NCBI GenBank assembly: GCA_033675265.1
Contig: JAUJYZ010000009.1
Location: 114,826 to 178,825 of the forward strand
Source: Actinostola sp. cb2023
Taxonomy: Eukaryota > Cnidaria > Anthozoa > Actiniaria > Actinostolidae
Direction: 5' to 3'
DNA length: 64,000 nucleotides
Shown here: positions 34,696 through 47,287 of the stretch, piece by piece
Numbering within the stretch: the stretch's first letter is position 1
Layout: each line of letters begins with the position of its first letter
Translations under genes and position numbers: made by a program
Notes under the pieces: model-generated
Databases searched by the model: none
The model's input: the letters and a program-made list of their open reading frames with translations, nothing else
What the model was told of the DNA's origin: nothing

Positions 34696-35370
34696 TTTTC
34701 ACGTTCACGTTCACGTTTTAACGAGCTTTGTAGCTCCTACGTGACTACGTGTTTAAATAAATTATTAATTATTATTATTATTATTTTAATAATAATAATA
34801 AAAGTACCCTTAATTATTATAATTTATTTATTATTTAATTTTTAAGTTACATTTAATACTTTGTACATATACACTAATCTCGATTTTTCGAATCCTCGAT
34901 TTTTTCGAATAACGTTTGTATCTTTTGTATCCACTTTAATCCATTTTCGTTTGAAAACGCATATTTTTTGCCGTGATGCGTTTTCACCGAGCGTCTACAC
35001 TAAAACGATCGAAAACGGAGATGTTTATCTACGAAACTAACGGAGGTTTTCGAAAACGCTTTCCAAAGCTGAGACTTTGGAAAACGCAGGTCTATCGTTT
35101 TAGTGTGGACGGCAAAAACAGAGCTTTTCAGAAACGCTTACGTTACAACCAGAGCTTTTCAGAAACTCTACGTCAAAACTCAGTCCCAGTTTCTTGAACA
35201 GAAAAAATGTCCGAGCAGAGTCTGGTGACGAAAACGCATCTTTGCATGGATCATCGGTTTCATCTAGTGTGGACGGTCGAATACGATGTGAAAACGCTAG
35301 CTTTTTATCCGTTGTCGGTCAAACGAAAACGGAGGTTTTCAAAAGCGGATTAGTGTGGACGGGGCTTTAA
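34696..35370. repeat. AT-rich microsatellite and AAAACG-rich transposon remnant
   Basis: Bases 34,755-34,850 are ATT/AATAAT-rich. Bases about 34,925-35,368 repeat GAAAACG and TAGTGTGGACGG motifs and have inverted ends (CCACTTTAATCC against GGATTAGTGTGGA). The short frame inside has no recognisable product. Confidence 0.5.
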
Positions 35371-36118
35371 AGACAACGTAGATATTTTCCATATAGAGCT
35401 AATATGGGGAAACTGGTTTTTCGTAATTTCTAGCCATTCTATTTGTCGTTGCTGCTCAGAATCTTTTGCAAACTGATTTTTTAAGGAAAACCAAGACTTT
35501 GACGCAAAGAAATCTCGAAAAGAAACCGATTCTGAAAAAGTCCTCTCAAAATTACATAACGTAGATATTTTTCATGCATATAGGGCTAATATGGGAAAAC
35601 TGGTTTTTCGTAATTTCTAGCCATTCTATTTGTCGTTGCTGCTCAGAATCTTTTGCAAACTTATTTTTTTAAGGAAAACCAAGACTTTGACGCGAAGAAA
35701 TCTCGAAAAGAAACCGATTCTGAAAAAGTCCTCTCAAAATTACATAACGTAGATATTTTCCATATAGGGCTAATATGGGAAAACTGGTTTTTCGTAATTT
35801 CTAGCCATTCTATTTGTCGTTGCTGCTCAGAATCTTTTGCAAACTTATTTTTTTAAGGAAAACCAAGACTTTGACGCGAAGAAATCTCGAAAAGAAACCG
35901 ATTCTGAAAAAGTCCTCTCAAAATTACATAACGTAGATATTTTCCATATAGGAACTAATATGGGAAAACTGGTTTTTTCGTAATTTCTAGCCATTCTATT
36001 TGTCGTTGCTGCTCAGAATCTTTTGCAAACTTATTTTTTAAGGAAAACCAAGACTTTGACGCAAAGAAATCTCGAAAAGAAACCGATTCTGAAAAAGTCC
36101 TCTCAAAATTACATAACG
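35371..36118. repeat. Tandem repeat, about 184-bp unit, four copies
   Basis: AACGTAGATATTTTCCATAT starts each unit at about 35,375, 35,559, 35,746 and 35,929. Units are over 95 percent alike by eye. Frames crossing them are artefacts. Confidence 0.92.
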
Positions 36119-36303
36119 TCAGGGGGTCAGTGAATCGGCGGCCATGTTGGTGTACTGAAGTTTTACACCCTGGACGCCGCATACAAATTACTGAACTAAA
36201 ATGTCAAAATATTCATTTTTGAACTGCTTGTTCGTTTTTGTCTGCTCTTCAATATCTACTATACAGTTTTCCAGTAAAGTGGTTGGATACTGTTTCACTT
36301 CAG

Positions 36304-36499
36304 TATCCATCCATCCATCCATCCATCCATCCATCCATCCATCCATCCATCCATCCATCCATCCATCCATCCATCCATCCATCCATCCATCCATCCATCC
36401 ATCCATCCATCCATCCATCCATCCATCCATCCATCCATCCATCCATCCATCCATCCATCCATCCATCCATCCATCCATCCATCCATCCATCCATCCATC
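36304..36499. repeat. (CATC)n microsatellite
   Basis: About 49 perfect CATC units. Dipeptide-like frames (SIHP or MDGW) on both strands are translations of the repeat. Confidence 0.98.
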
Positions 36500-36743
36500 T
36501 ATTGTTTCTTAGTGTGCATCCACGTGACTGAAAATCCCTTGAGAAATAAATAACAAAGATGCAGCCGATATCTACATCTATCTTCATTATCCTTAAAACC
36601 ATAAGTATCGCAAGGATGTTAACAAAAAAATATAAATAATATAAATAAATAAATATCAAAATGAATAATAAAAATTATAGTAGTCAATAAAATATATAGT
36701 AGTCAATAGATTAATAAGTCAATAAAATACAAATTTACGATAT

Positions 36744-37557
36744 GTTGGATGAACCAACAAGAGAAGCTAATGAGGAATGCTTTGCATTTGGGAACCAATA
36801 TATGGCGACTCTGATGTAATGTCTCGGGGGGACAAGTTGCAACCGTCATGTTACACGTCAATTTTTTGTTGCAATCGGCTTCGAAAAAAAACCCCAGGTC
36901 GGTACTTCATAACGGTTTTCTCAGGCTATCGATTACTTGTTTTCATGGGTAGCCACGCAAGTTGCACAAACCATGGCATACGTAATGTTTTTCGTGCAAC
37001 TTGTAGAAATTTGTTGCAGAAAGTAGAAAACAAATCAACTTCTCGTGCAACTTGCAAAAATAAAAATCAAGTTGCGAGGCAAGTTGCACGAAAAAAAGTG
37101 CGCGTGTAACAGGGCCTTTAACAACATAAAAAAAACAAAAGAAAGCAAAAATGTGTACAATATAAAATGTAAATTAAGGGTTAATTTTCCGACGATAATC
37201 TCGCCCCTTTCACATGGGAGTTACCCCACCCCCTTCCCCCATGCGTAACGTGCACTCTAAGATTAAACCATTTTATTCAGTATAAGACCAATGACGTCAC
37301 ACAGAGTAAACCTTTATTGGCTACACATTTTGTACTAGATTAATTGCATGCATTTTACACCAAAAGCGTAATGTCATGTCGAATATTATATCGATAATCC
37401 AATGGTGGAATGCCCTGCTAACTACGACTACATAACCAATAGAATGCATGGTTGATGTTACGCCATAATTCTTGGGTTGCACGTTACGTCATAGCCGCCA
37501 TATTGGATGACAATAACAAAGCATTCCTCATTAGCTTCTCTTGTTAGATCATCCAAC
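36744..37557. mobile_element. Non-autonomous DNA transposon with 40-base inverted ends
   Basis: The ends GTTGGATGAACCAACAAGAG, then AAGCTAATGAGGAATGCTTTG, are inverted at 37,557. The body is 0.8 kb without an intact transposase and with repeated GCAACTTG motifs. Ends are related to the elements at 1,950 and 2,570. Confidence 0.68.
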
Positions 37558-37921
37558 ATTGCGGCTGTTTCATTGTTATCTATAAATATCTCAAGGGATT
37601 TTGAGTCGACATGTGGTTGCAACCCAAGAATACAGTCAACACGCAGCGGCCTCTTTGGCCTATCTCAGTCACTCCGAAGTAACATCGGTTTTAAAACTTT
37701 TTTATCATTTTAGGAATGACACTTAATAACACAACAATCGATATACATGTACGTATATGCACGTACAACTGTATGCATTCTTGAAATAAAACAACCAAAT
37801 TTACACTGAATACCAAAATTATGTACAACTTTTAGGCAGGAGGTGAACTGGAGTTTCCAGATTCTGGGGGGGGGGATTTCCTTCTCAGAATAAAATTACA
37901 AAATATGCTGATATAGAAATC

Positions 37922-38170
37922 ATATACACCAAATTGAAGAATCGTTGTCAGGTTCAAAATCATAGAACATAGAAACTGAGACCGAAATAGCTTATGGGAA
38001 ATATGTTAATTAGATGCAAGATATGCATTTTTGCATTCTGATTGCAAAACATGCATCATAGTCAAAACATGCATCATAGTCAACATGCATCTAATTAACA
38101 TATTTCCCATAAGCTATTTCGGTCTCAGTTTCTATGTTCTATGATTTTGAACTCGACAATTTGGTGTATA
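37922..38170. repeat. Fold-back element
   Basis: Inverted arms of about 110 bases (ATATACACCAAATTGAAGAA, then CTATGTTCTATGATTTTGAA on the right). The same end motif and body style appear at 40,019. Confidence 0.78.
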
Positions 38171-38510
38171 TTCTGAGGAGAATATAATTAAGTGGACAAA
38201 CAAGTGGTGGATAGTAAACTTTTCCTCAAAATATCGCCATCAGCAAAAGATCATGTAACTGAAGGTCAGTTAACTACACTGTCAAAGATTCTTAGATCGA
38301 AGCATTACTTCATGGTGTAAACTGCTTTCGACATCAAACACTTGAAGGACTTTGACCTTCTATGCACAGTGGAGCTCCCCATGGTTACATGTATATCACA
38401 TTATAACATAGCAATGATATAACGCACGCTCTGATTGGCTAATGAACTATTTCCCCATGGGCTGCACGCTCTCTAGATGCCATATTATAAATCAATTTAA
38501 GTCAACTCAC

Positions 38511-38651
38511 GTCCATGCGCCCATTGCGAGAGAAAATATAAAGAACTCTTAACAAGTTAGAGTTGCACTCGGCTACACCTTGTGTCGCTCTTACGCTTAA
38601 GAGTTCTTTATATTTTCTCTCGTGCGTCTATAACGCAATGGGCGCATGGAC
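38511..38651. repeat. Fold-back element
   Basis: GTCCATGCGCCCATTGCG and GAGAAAATATAAAGAACTCTT are both inverted on the right side. Confidence 0.75.
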
Positions 38652-39016
38652 GCGAGCTGACTAATTGATAAATAATTTGAAATGTGCTGTACCTAATGGA
38701 ACAAGGATTGTCGTTATATAATCAGAAGACAAATTTTGTTGAATTTGGACAAATGATCGCCTAATTTCTTTGGCTTTTGTTGGGCAAGGTCTTCATGTAG
38801 CTGCACAAATTGTCCTGGCTATTGTTTTTTAAATGTAAAAACAATACATAGAACGCCCCTTAAAAACAGCCTTAAAAATAAATTATGTGCTTTGCCGTTA
38901 ATTACTATACATTAAATATTTAGCAAAGATTACTGGTGTTGGCTTCTAAACTTTACAAGTTTATCTTCTTGCCAAGATATTGGAGTTCATAAAACCAAAG
39001 CAGTACAAAAACCCAA

Positions 39017-39161
39017 TCACTGACTGGCATCGTAATTGTAGGGTGGAGGCTTCTCGACGTCAGGAAGGTTCTGTGCCTACAAAGAAATGGTTAGTTGGCT
39101 GTCATTAAAGCAAGGCAATGTTACAGTATAAACAGTACATGTACAGGTATGGTGATACAGT

Positions 39162-39203
<42 letters not shown>

Positions 39204-42200
39204 TAATTGTTCTTAAAAGTAAAAGTAAGGGTGACCTTTGGAAAACCTTGAAAAATACCCCAAAAACTACCAAACCATGAACAATTTCCCATCCTAACAA
39301 TTGAAGGGCTCCCTGCAAGAACAGCGTAAGTGATCTCTGATCAAAATCTAAATTCTCCTCAAGATTCTCTGAATTTCAAAGGAGAATTTGGGTTTTGATC
39401 AAAAGTCACTTACTCCGTTCTTGCAGGGAACCCTTCAATTATCTCATGGTCTAAAAATCTCCCTTAAAATATCACTGAATCCCTCCCCAGGATACTGCTC
39501 TTCATGACAGAACTTGGTTAATGTTTGCAAGGTTCATACCCTAAAAAATCCACCCCCACTATCTGAATATAGGAAGAACCAGTACTGGGGCTTGATAGAT
39601 AAATATTACAGTTATTTAACAATAATTATTCGCCGAAGGTGAAGTGATTATTGGTGAATATTCACCGAGACGAATTTAGTTATAATTTTAGACTTGAATA
39701 TCAGAGACGAAATTCAGGATTAAAAAACGTTTTATTAGTACTTCCGCGTTGGTGATTTTACTTCCGCTCTCGACCAGTGATTATCGTCTCATAATCACTG
39801 GTCGATCGACCAATCACAGTGTGTGAAACTCTATATATGAACAAGTCTAATTTTATACTAAAATCCAATAAATATATTCATTTGGCATGATATTCTTACC
39901 TGAAATGCCATATGTGGGTTGGAAGGGCCTGGTTGTGGTGGAGGAACATTATATACTTGACCTTGTGGCATGACATATTGTTGTTGCGGGTAAACCGACT
40001 ACAATATTAAAAACCAATATATAGCTAATTGCATAATCGTTGTCGGGTTGAAAATCATGAAAGCTATGACCAAAAGGAATTCTGGGAAATTAAAACTCTC
40101 AAATAACACCGTCAAATCATCGACCTTTTTATCCAGACTTGTAGGATCTTAGTTAAATAGCTCATATATCTTCAAAACTACGAGAACATTGAATATATTT
40201 GTATGTAATGCAGGTCATGAACTGATTTCCCATCCATCCTTGCGGTCTCAGCTTCTATGATTTATGATTTTCAACCCGACAACGATTATGCAATTAGCTA
40301 TATCTAAATAAGTACTGAACAGTGTATATATAATTATATAGAAGAGGGGTATAGTTAGGTAAGGTATGGCTAGGTAGTACTTGGTTAAGATACATGCATG
40401 GCTATACATGTAGGTAATTGTGCAGTTAATCAACAAGTTTATTGATAAATGACTCCATGCATCCTTTGTCAGACACTTTACTCAGTATTGGAAGTACCCT
40501 ATGGTGTCGTATAATATTGAGCTGCTCTTTTCATTTCTGGAGTTCATTTTGACACTGCTGTTTGATTTACAGCGTGATGCAATGTACCATGGCCACCCAA
40601 TTTATTTATGTACAAGTTAGTCAATCAGACAGAACAACCCTGCATTTAAATTTGCATTTTTGCATATTATAATAAAGTAAGAATTTATGCAGATTTTTCT
40701 ACTGAAAAGGACCATTCAAGTTTTTGTTTATAGGCTAAAACACATAAATTTATGTGTCCTGAGATTAAAATGTACTATATGTGTACCCGGTAGGCTAAAA
40801 CACATAAATTTATGTGTCCTCAGATGTATATCAACAATTTGTGCTATTTGTTTGCAAGATTGAATAAATGAAAAACTACAAAACAGTAATTTTGAACAAT
40901 TGTACGTGCATGATGGAAATTGAACTCCAAATAATGAAATTGTCCTTTTTGAATGGTCAGACCTGTTAAATTCTAAAAACGTGTGCAAAATGGAACTAAT
41001 TTCAGCAAAATGCAAAAATGCAAATTTAAATGCAGGGTTGTTCAGCGAGAATTTGCTTTGACAGATACATTTGCACATGACCCCACTCAGTCATGACCTA
41101 TGTTCATGATCACAAGTCACTACCTACATGTACCTGTGCTCCTTGCATTTGCATGACGGGAACAGCTTGCCCAGGATATGCAGTGACTGTTTGGATGGTG
41201 GACCCAGCATAGTAACCACCTGCCGGGATCACAACCACATTACCGGCCTGTTGAGGTCCAATGTATGCAACTTGTTGGGCTGTCTGCAAATTAACAAACA
41301 AATAAATGTCTGGATTGAACAGTAGTGAATTATAAACCTTGTTCAAAGAGCAGGAGCAGGTCTTGGAATCATTGAATGAATTTTAATTTGTACATAGTGT
41401 TTATTAATAAATATATTTTCAGCCAGTTTTTGCTTTTTTAAGCCGGTACTTATGACTCAGCATTTAAAATAAATCAATTTTATTTGGTGTAAATTATTGA
41501 ATATTGACGACCCAGAGGGAAATTTCTATCTGTTTCATAAGTGTCATGCCACCTTTCCTAGTATTAGGGGTATCGAATGGTCAAGGCGAGACTTTGTGAG
41601 ACTGAGACAAGGCATATTTTTGCAAGCTCACGAAATTTGACCGCAATTTTGCGAGACTCTGACTTTTTGCGGGTACCATTCGACACCCCTTAGTATTTAT
41701 GTAAGTGTATTTGCTGCAAATTTTCATCCTTAATTACATGTATTAACAGCCTGCTTCCAGTCTGGCCTTGTAGCACAGCTGGTAGAGCATCGGTGATTAG
41801 TTCTGGAGGCCAAAGGGGTTCGAGATTTTTCTCTTTCTTTCTAATTTTCAGAAGGATTTTATAACACTTCAACTTTCCCTCAATTTCTAACTATTTCAAA
41901 AGTAAAAAATAAATAAATAATAATAATAATAATAATAATTAAAAAAAACTATTTCAAAAGTTCACAATCTTGTTCGTCTGTGTCACTAATCACCTTACCT
42001 GGAAATGTGCAGGCGGAGCAGAACAACAGCAGGCATTGCATCCATAAATGGAAGAAGCAAGGGCAATAAAAAATTCAGCAATGGCCAACAGCAGCAAGAT
42101 TGTGGACAATGCAACGCCTGCTTCAGCTCGGGAATAACTCAAATGATTTTTATAGCGTGCATAGTGGCAATCATTATAGAGAGAGTAAGTGGGATGACGG

Positions 42201-42848
42201 CTGCAACGAAGTACTTCTGCTAACTCCCCCACTGCAAAGGACGATATGATGACCATAATTGCAGTTAGCACACAGCCAGTCACAGCAAAGCCCATCATTG
42301 TGCCAATCTATAAAATCAATCAATTCAAACATAATCAACTCAATTGTCATGATCATTTGTTGGATCTTCACACAATTGAAGGGCTCCCTGCAAGAATGGA
42401 GTAAGTGACTAAGTTGTGATCAAAACCCAAATTCTCCTTTGAAATTCAAAGAATCTCGAAGAGAATTGAGATTTTGATCAGAGATCACTTACGCTGTTCT
42501 TGCAGGGAGCCCTTCAATTACTTGACATAATTAAACACCACTGGAGGTCACTCAGTGCATCATTGTCCACATTATTCTCCACAGTGATTATTAGTGAATA
42601 AAATACTAGCTTCCATGGCGGTACTAAGGTACAAGTATAAGACTGTGATGGGAGGTGCTAATGTATCTAGTGGGCCAAATTGGAAACCTACATATGTATT
42701 TACGGAGATGAAGTCATGCTGGACCGAGGCCTCAGTTGTTATTTGATGGTATCAGCAAGATTGACTTGAGAAACAATAATTTATTTGTACTTAAAATAAG
42801 TACGGTAATATAACATGTGATGTAAACCCAAAGCATGCCTGGAAGCAT

Positions 42849-42888
<40 letters not shown>

Positions 42889-45800
42889 ACTCAGGGGTAT
42901 CAGTGACGGGGAGGTGCAAAGACCTTTTTTGGGTTTGAAATTCGCGGCTTGGAACTTTTTTGGGTTAGCAATTTTCTGGTGGACTTTTTTTGATATAAAG
43001 CTTTTGACAAGGACTTTTTTGGGGTTGATGAAAATGATATCCTACTGTTCTTGATTATATGTGGAGAAAAAATGGTTTTTTTTTGGGTTATGTTGTGGGT
43101 CGTTGGACTTTTTTGGGGTCTTGTTTTTGCGTAATGGATATGTAATACCCCTGAGTACCCACCCTGGGAGGCAGCACAAGTAATATTCTTAAGTTAATGT
43201 TCTGATGTTGGTTTTTGTATGTGGTTCTATATTGGTAGTGGAAATGTCAGGATAGTGTCAACAATTTTTTCAAGTGTAGTTTAATGTGTCTTTATTTTTC
43301 TATGATTTTGAGTGCATTTCTGTCAGGCTCTGACATAAACTTGGTAGCCAGCCAATCGGAGTGTGCGTAATATTGAAAATATTGTACAGACACATTGTAC
43401 ATTCAATGACACTTATTTTACTTACCAGGCAGTTGTTTGGAGTTCTGTCTGACTTTGCACCAAGATATCCAAATAGTCCAGTCAAGAAAACCTAAACATA
43501 ATAATAAATTGTAAAATCTAGTTACAAGCCTCTCGTGGTATACTGTAATAATAATAATAATAATATTTATTGCTTATATTGTGCATTTTAAAACGGGGGG
43601 GGGCACTAAGGGTATTTTTGGGTAGGGGTGTGCCGCAGTCACCTCAAAACCCTGACCCTATCCCAGACCTAAAATTTTGATTTTCCATACCCTATTCCAG
43701 ACTAAAGCTTAAAAATGTACACCCTATCCCACACTAAAGCTTAAAAATGTATATCCTATCCCAGATTGAAAGCGTGCTAAAGGGATATGTGAATGAATGA
43801 ATGAATGAATGAATGAATGAATGAATGAATGAATGAATGAATGAATGAAAAACTCTATTTAAGCACAAATATATCATCAGCTTTAAAAACTGGTTTACAT
43901 GAAAGTTGTGAGAATATTAGTATAAACATCAATGTACAATATATGATGTATACATAAAAAATAAAAAAATAAAGATAATAATAATAGGTAAGGCCAATGT
44001 CAGCTAGTTAAGGAGCAGGTCAAGTCTTTCTTAAATAGACTAAGCTCCTTATGGTTTCTTAGAAATTGGGGGAGGCTATTCCAAAGAGTAGCACCTCTAT
44101 AGCAAAGGCTTCTCTTCCCATATTCAGTGTTAAATCTGGGGACAAAAAGTCTGGAAGCAGAGTTCCTTAGATTATGATTGGTTGTTTCAGAGACTTTGTC
44201 AAACATGTAAACTGATAGCGACTGATAGTGGCGTTATTGTGGAAACCATACCCTATACCAGACCAAAACGTACCCCATCCTAGACTAAAAGTGCAAAAAC
44301 GATACCCTATCTCAGACCTAAGGAGCTCAAAAACCATACCCTATCCCGCGGGACATACCTGTATAGCATATATAGGGGAGTACCCCCCCACCCCCCCCCC
44401 CCCCCCCCCCCCCCGTGGTTGATAGAAGTGTCAGTCTGCATGGCTATGAAATGCTTTATTGATTCTTTATCAATATAAAATACTCTAGATAGTTTCAAGT
44501 TGTTTGGGAACATACTACAATGTACAGTGTGTTGCCCTAAATCCGGCCGCTTTTTGCATTAATCGCTGTATCTTACTTTAGAAAAATAGTAGCGGTCTAA
44601 AAATCAGTCAAAGGCTAGATTTCTCTTTCACCTACCTTGTCACAAATTGACATTTGTTTTAATTCAACATTGAGCTTGCTATATTCAAAAATACTGATCG
44701 AGGTACATATGTAGATGCCCTAAGTTCGGCCAGGTTGCCCTAAATTCCGGCCATAAATAAGTAGGAATTGCTCGGTAAGTTTTACATTATCTTCCATCGT
44801 TTTTAACTAATTTTTCCCCGCATTGCTATTATAAAGGACTTTTTAAGTCATTCTACATGAAAAGATTGTAAAGATAAATTGTAAAAAGACCGAAAAAAGA
44901 CCCTCCTCTACTACTTCATTGGGAACCCTGTATAACGGGTCTCTCCTGCGCCCACAATGACATCTAGAGTGCTTACCATTTACCCAGAAAAACTGGAAAT
45001 TCCGCTTTGAAAATCAAATTGTATGTGTATTTCCGATCTGAAAGTTCGATCCGGAAAGCTCGGGCTTCTGTTTCAGCATAGTTAATAACTATGGTTTCAG
45101 GTAATCCGGCCCCGCTCTGTTTTGTATGTGACTTGTGGCCGGATTTAGGCATACCTACCAAAATATACACGTAATTTCACCTGACCTGAACTTTCGTTTA
45201 TTTAAGCCGTTCATGATTGTTTTTCTTTGTGTCCAAAGCTACTCATTAACGTCGTATTTCTGCCAAATATAATCTGTTTACGTTCCATAATTTACGAGGA
45301 AATGTTTGAAGACTTTGCCCGCATGACTTAAGATGCACGAAAACATGAAAGTTACTGAAGCGATTATTTTTACCTACTTTCAAAACACATTTGAATTCCG
45401 GCCTAAAAAGCGGTCAGGAATCTTACAACAGCAGTTAATAAACCTAAACTCATCAATAATTCATACGATTATCTTGTTTGTCATTTTTTGAAATATTCGA
45501 GAAATCACAGCGCTTTAAAGTTAAAATGGCCGGATTAGGGTACGGCCGGTATTTAGGGCAACACACTGTACATGTATAAAAGATGCATTTGCTATTATTG
45601 TCAACAACAACTTTTCTCGTTCTAGTTGGCAGTTCTCATCTAGTTCTCGTCTTTTGTCAAGGAGTACAGCGTGGCATGGTGTAAAAAAACTTGAAATTGG
45701 AGTATTGAGCTATTACAAGATGCTAGTTCCTGATTATGCACATAAGACTGCTATATTGTTTGTCACATGACTGCACATGTAAAAGGTAAAGGTCTTATTT

Positions 45801-46602
45801 TGGTCTTACACCTAATTTCAAAAACGTTGTCCAAATAGCCAAATACGAATTCATTCAAAAAGACAAAAGAAACAGTTCAGCTTGAGTGCACTTCTTTTGT
45901 CTTTTAATGAAATCCTATTTGGCTTTTTTGATTATTATTTTTTGAAATTAGGTGTATATTGATGCTAGCGAGTTTCATGCTTATTTATAAGTTTACATTA
46001 CATTAATAATATTATTACATTGAAATGCAAAATCAATCAGAAACGGTCTCGTTTATACCCACGTCACGTGCACATGTAACAAAACATTATTTGGTTGCTA
46101 TAGAAACCACATGGGTAATTACAAAGACTCAAAATCTGACATGCATGGAGGATGATTTTAGAAAACAATAGCTATTCATCGCTTTCTTAAATATTGATTT
46201 ACGTTATTTATCACTCGATTCCAGTGCAGATTAGCAGATCAATTCGAAGGGTCGGTCGAAGACAACCTCTTTAATACTTCGATAAGACTTAAGCTTAAAT
46301 ACTTATAGAACTACACTGTATATATACGCATGTACAATGTCAATTTATACCGTTGTAACTCGAGAATTTTGCTACATATCGTTAGACATTACGTCAATAT
46401 TGTTATATTTATATTCTAAGCCGTTCAATAGCTTATCAAGTCTGTATTATTCACTCACCCAAACTCCGACCCACAGTCCGCAAGCGATGAACGACGACCA
46501 GTGAAAGACCGAAGCAATGTTTGCGATCCCAAAAATACCCATCAAAACACCGATGACCATCTGTGCTATCCCTAGGTTACGTATTCCCTTGCCACGATAC
46601 AT
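39017..46602 (-). CDS. Four-transmembrane MS4A/CD20-like protein, gene C
   Basis: Six exons on the minus strand: 46602-46459, 43491-43426, 42307-41999, 41283-41134, 39998-39900 and 39076-39017. All are phase 0 and sum to 275 residues. Hydrophobic segments lie at about 10-33, 38-60, 72-98 and 138-168, with the loop between segments 3 and 4 holding two Cys (RCSRHPTY, NDCHYARY). The start MYRGKGIRNLGIAQMVIGVL resembles the LGxxQI opening of MS4A proteins. The cytoplasmic tail is rich in Gln, Pro, Tyr and Gly (exons 4-5) and ends EKPPPYNYDASQ. PPPY is a PPxY motif of the kind bound by WW domains such as those of Nedd4-type ligases. The role is unknown; the family sits in plasma or endosomal membranes. 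The 8-kb span is mostly fold-back elements in introns. Confidence 0.83.
39167..39201. repeat. Poly-G tract
   Basis: About 35 consecutive G in gene C intron 5. Gly- or Pro-repeat frames here are artefacts. Confidence 0.95.
39298..39441. repeat. Fold-back element in gene C intron 5
   Basis: CAATTGAAGGGCTCCCTGCA ends are inverted. A second copy in the opposite orientation lies in intron 2 of the same gene at 42,373. Confidence 0.82.
40019..40303. repeat. Fold-back element in gene C intron 4
   Basis: TATATAGCTAATTGCATAAT and CGTTGTCGGGTTGAAAATCA are inverted on the right. Confidence 0.78.
40633..41042. repeat. Inverted-ended element with internal tandem duplication
   Basis: AACAACCCTGCATTTAAATT is inverted at the right end. 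Inside, a unit of about 64 bases starting TAGGCTAAAACACATAAATT occurs twice (40,730 and 40,791). It lies in gene C intron 4. Confidence 0.72.
41559..41697. repeat. Fold-back element
   Basis: TAGGGGTATCGAATGG is inverted as CCATTCGACACCCCTTA at the right. GCGAGACTTTGTGAGACT-type motifs recur in the centre. It lies in gene C intron 3. Confidence 0.65.
41763..41832 (+). repeat. tRNA-like sequence, probably a SINE head or tRNA pseudogene
   Basis: TAGCACAGCTGGTAGAGCA fits the internal A box of tRNA genes, and GGTTCGAGAT fits most of the B box, about 45 bases later. The arms do not form a good cloverleaf, so it is not called as a functional tRNA. Confidence 0.5.
42373..42519. repeat. Fold-back element in gene C intron 2
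   Basis: Same family as 39,298-39,441 but inverted relative to it. Confidence 0.82.
42849..43171. repeat. Poly-G-headed element in gene C intron 2
   Basis: A run of about 39 G is followed by TACTCAGGGGTAT; the right end is ATACCCCTGAGTACCCACCC. The inside repeats GGACTTTTTTGGG. Same family style as 8,100 and 43,595. Confidence 0.7.
43595..44414. repeat. ACCCTATCCCAGACC repeat element split by a LINE fragment
   Basis: It starts with GGGGGGGG-CACTAAGGG and ends GAGTACCCCCCCACCCC with a C tract up to 44,414. Both parts carry CCATACCCTATCCCAGACCT-type units. The middle, about 43,796-44,215, is a foreign insertion. Confidence 0.68.
43796..44215 (-). mobile_element. 5'-truncated non-LTR retrotransposon (LINE) 3' end
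   Basis: The minus-strand frame 44,206-44,000 reads NHNLRNSASRLFVPRFNTEY and continues GKRSLCYRGATLWNSLP, the typical C-terminal segment after reverse transcriptase in CR1/L2/jockey-type LINEs. Downstream on that strand comes a short 3' UTR and a (ATTC)n tail at 43,796-43,848. A short 3' repeat tail and heavy 5' truncation fit LINE insertion. Confidence 0.72.
44525..45568. mobile_element. Non-autonomous DNA transposon, pogo/Tc1-like ends
   Basis: The ends CAGTGTGTTGCCCTAAATCC and CGGCC are inverted at 45,568, flanked by TA on both sides. Further copies of GCCCTAAATTCCGGCC occur inside. No transposase frame. It lies in gene C intron 1. Confidence 0.68.
45808..45955. repeat. Fold-back element
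   Basis: TTACACCTAATTTCAAAAA is inverted at the right end, with CCAAATAG against CTATTTGG-like inner pairing. It lies in gene C intron 1. Confidence 0.6.
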
Positions 46603-47095
46603 AGCGACTTTCAAGCAGAAATTCAGCCAGAAAGACAGCGAATTTGTCGATATCGTCTAAATCTGCTCTGGCGCAGCTTTGGAGATCGATAGAATATAAT
46701 GACGCAATGGCAGTCTGGCTGGTGATTGGTGGGTTAGGTTTTCGTGACGTCATGTTTTCCGAAGACTAGATAGACGCTTTAGCAACGCTTTAACAAGCGT
46801 TCACTCGTGCCCTGGTGCGATTGAGCACTGGGATGCATTGCATTGTAGCATGAAAGACGCATGCTTATGGGCCTCCACCTTCCATTCGGTGAGGGACTGA
46901 GCTGTGAAGAACGAAGAGATCAGGAACGAACTGAACTGACCGCGCGAGACACACGTTCCCAAGCTTAGAAACCCTCTGTTATAAGATTTTTTCAGATTTT
47001 TTAGATATGATTTTGAGTCCGCGGAACGACCTGGTCCGAAAACGCTTGACATCTTTTAGAGTAGATCTACCGCTAACGGCGTGTGCGTATGTAAA
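46603..47095. promoter_or_regulatory. Presumed gene C upstream region
   Basis: This lies immediately 5' of the gene C start. A GTGACGTCA motif (CRE-like) is at 46,744-46,752. No TATA box is evident. Promoter role is inferred from position only. Confidence 0.3.
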
Positions 47096-47287
47096 GGGTA
47101 GCAAAGGGGTTACACGTGACGCGTGATTTGGCCCAAAAATGGCGCGTGAATCGTGAAAATCACTTTATAAACAATAGAAAAAACCGTGATCCGTGAATTT
47201 GCAAGAACGCAATGCGTGAAATGATTCTTTTGAGTCGTGAATTTACGAAGAAATGGCACGTGAAGCGTGATCACACCACCCCCCCCG

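Noticed and set aside
36188..36659. Open frames with SIHP or MDGW repeats
   Set aside because: Translation of the (CATC)n microsatellite.
41763..41832. Functional tRNA gene
   Set aside because: A- and B-box-like motifs are present but the stems do not pair well enough for a cloverleaf.
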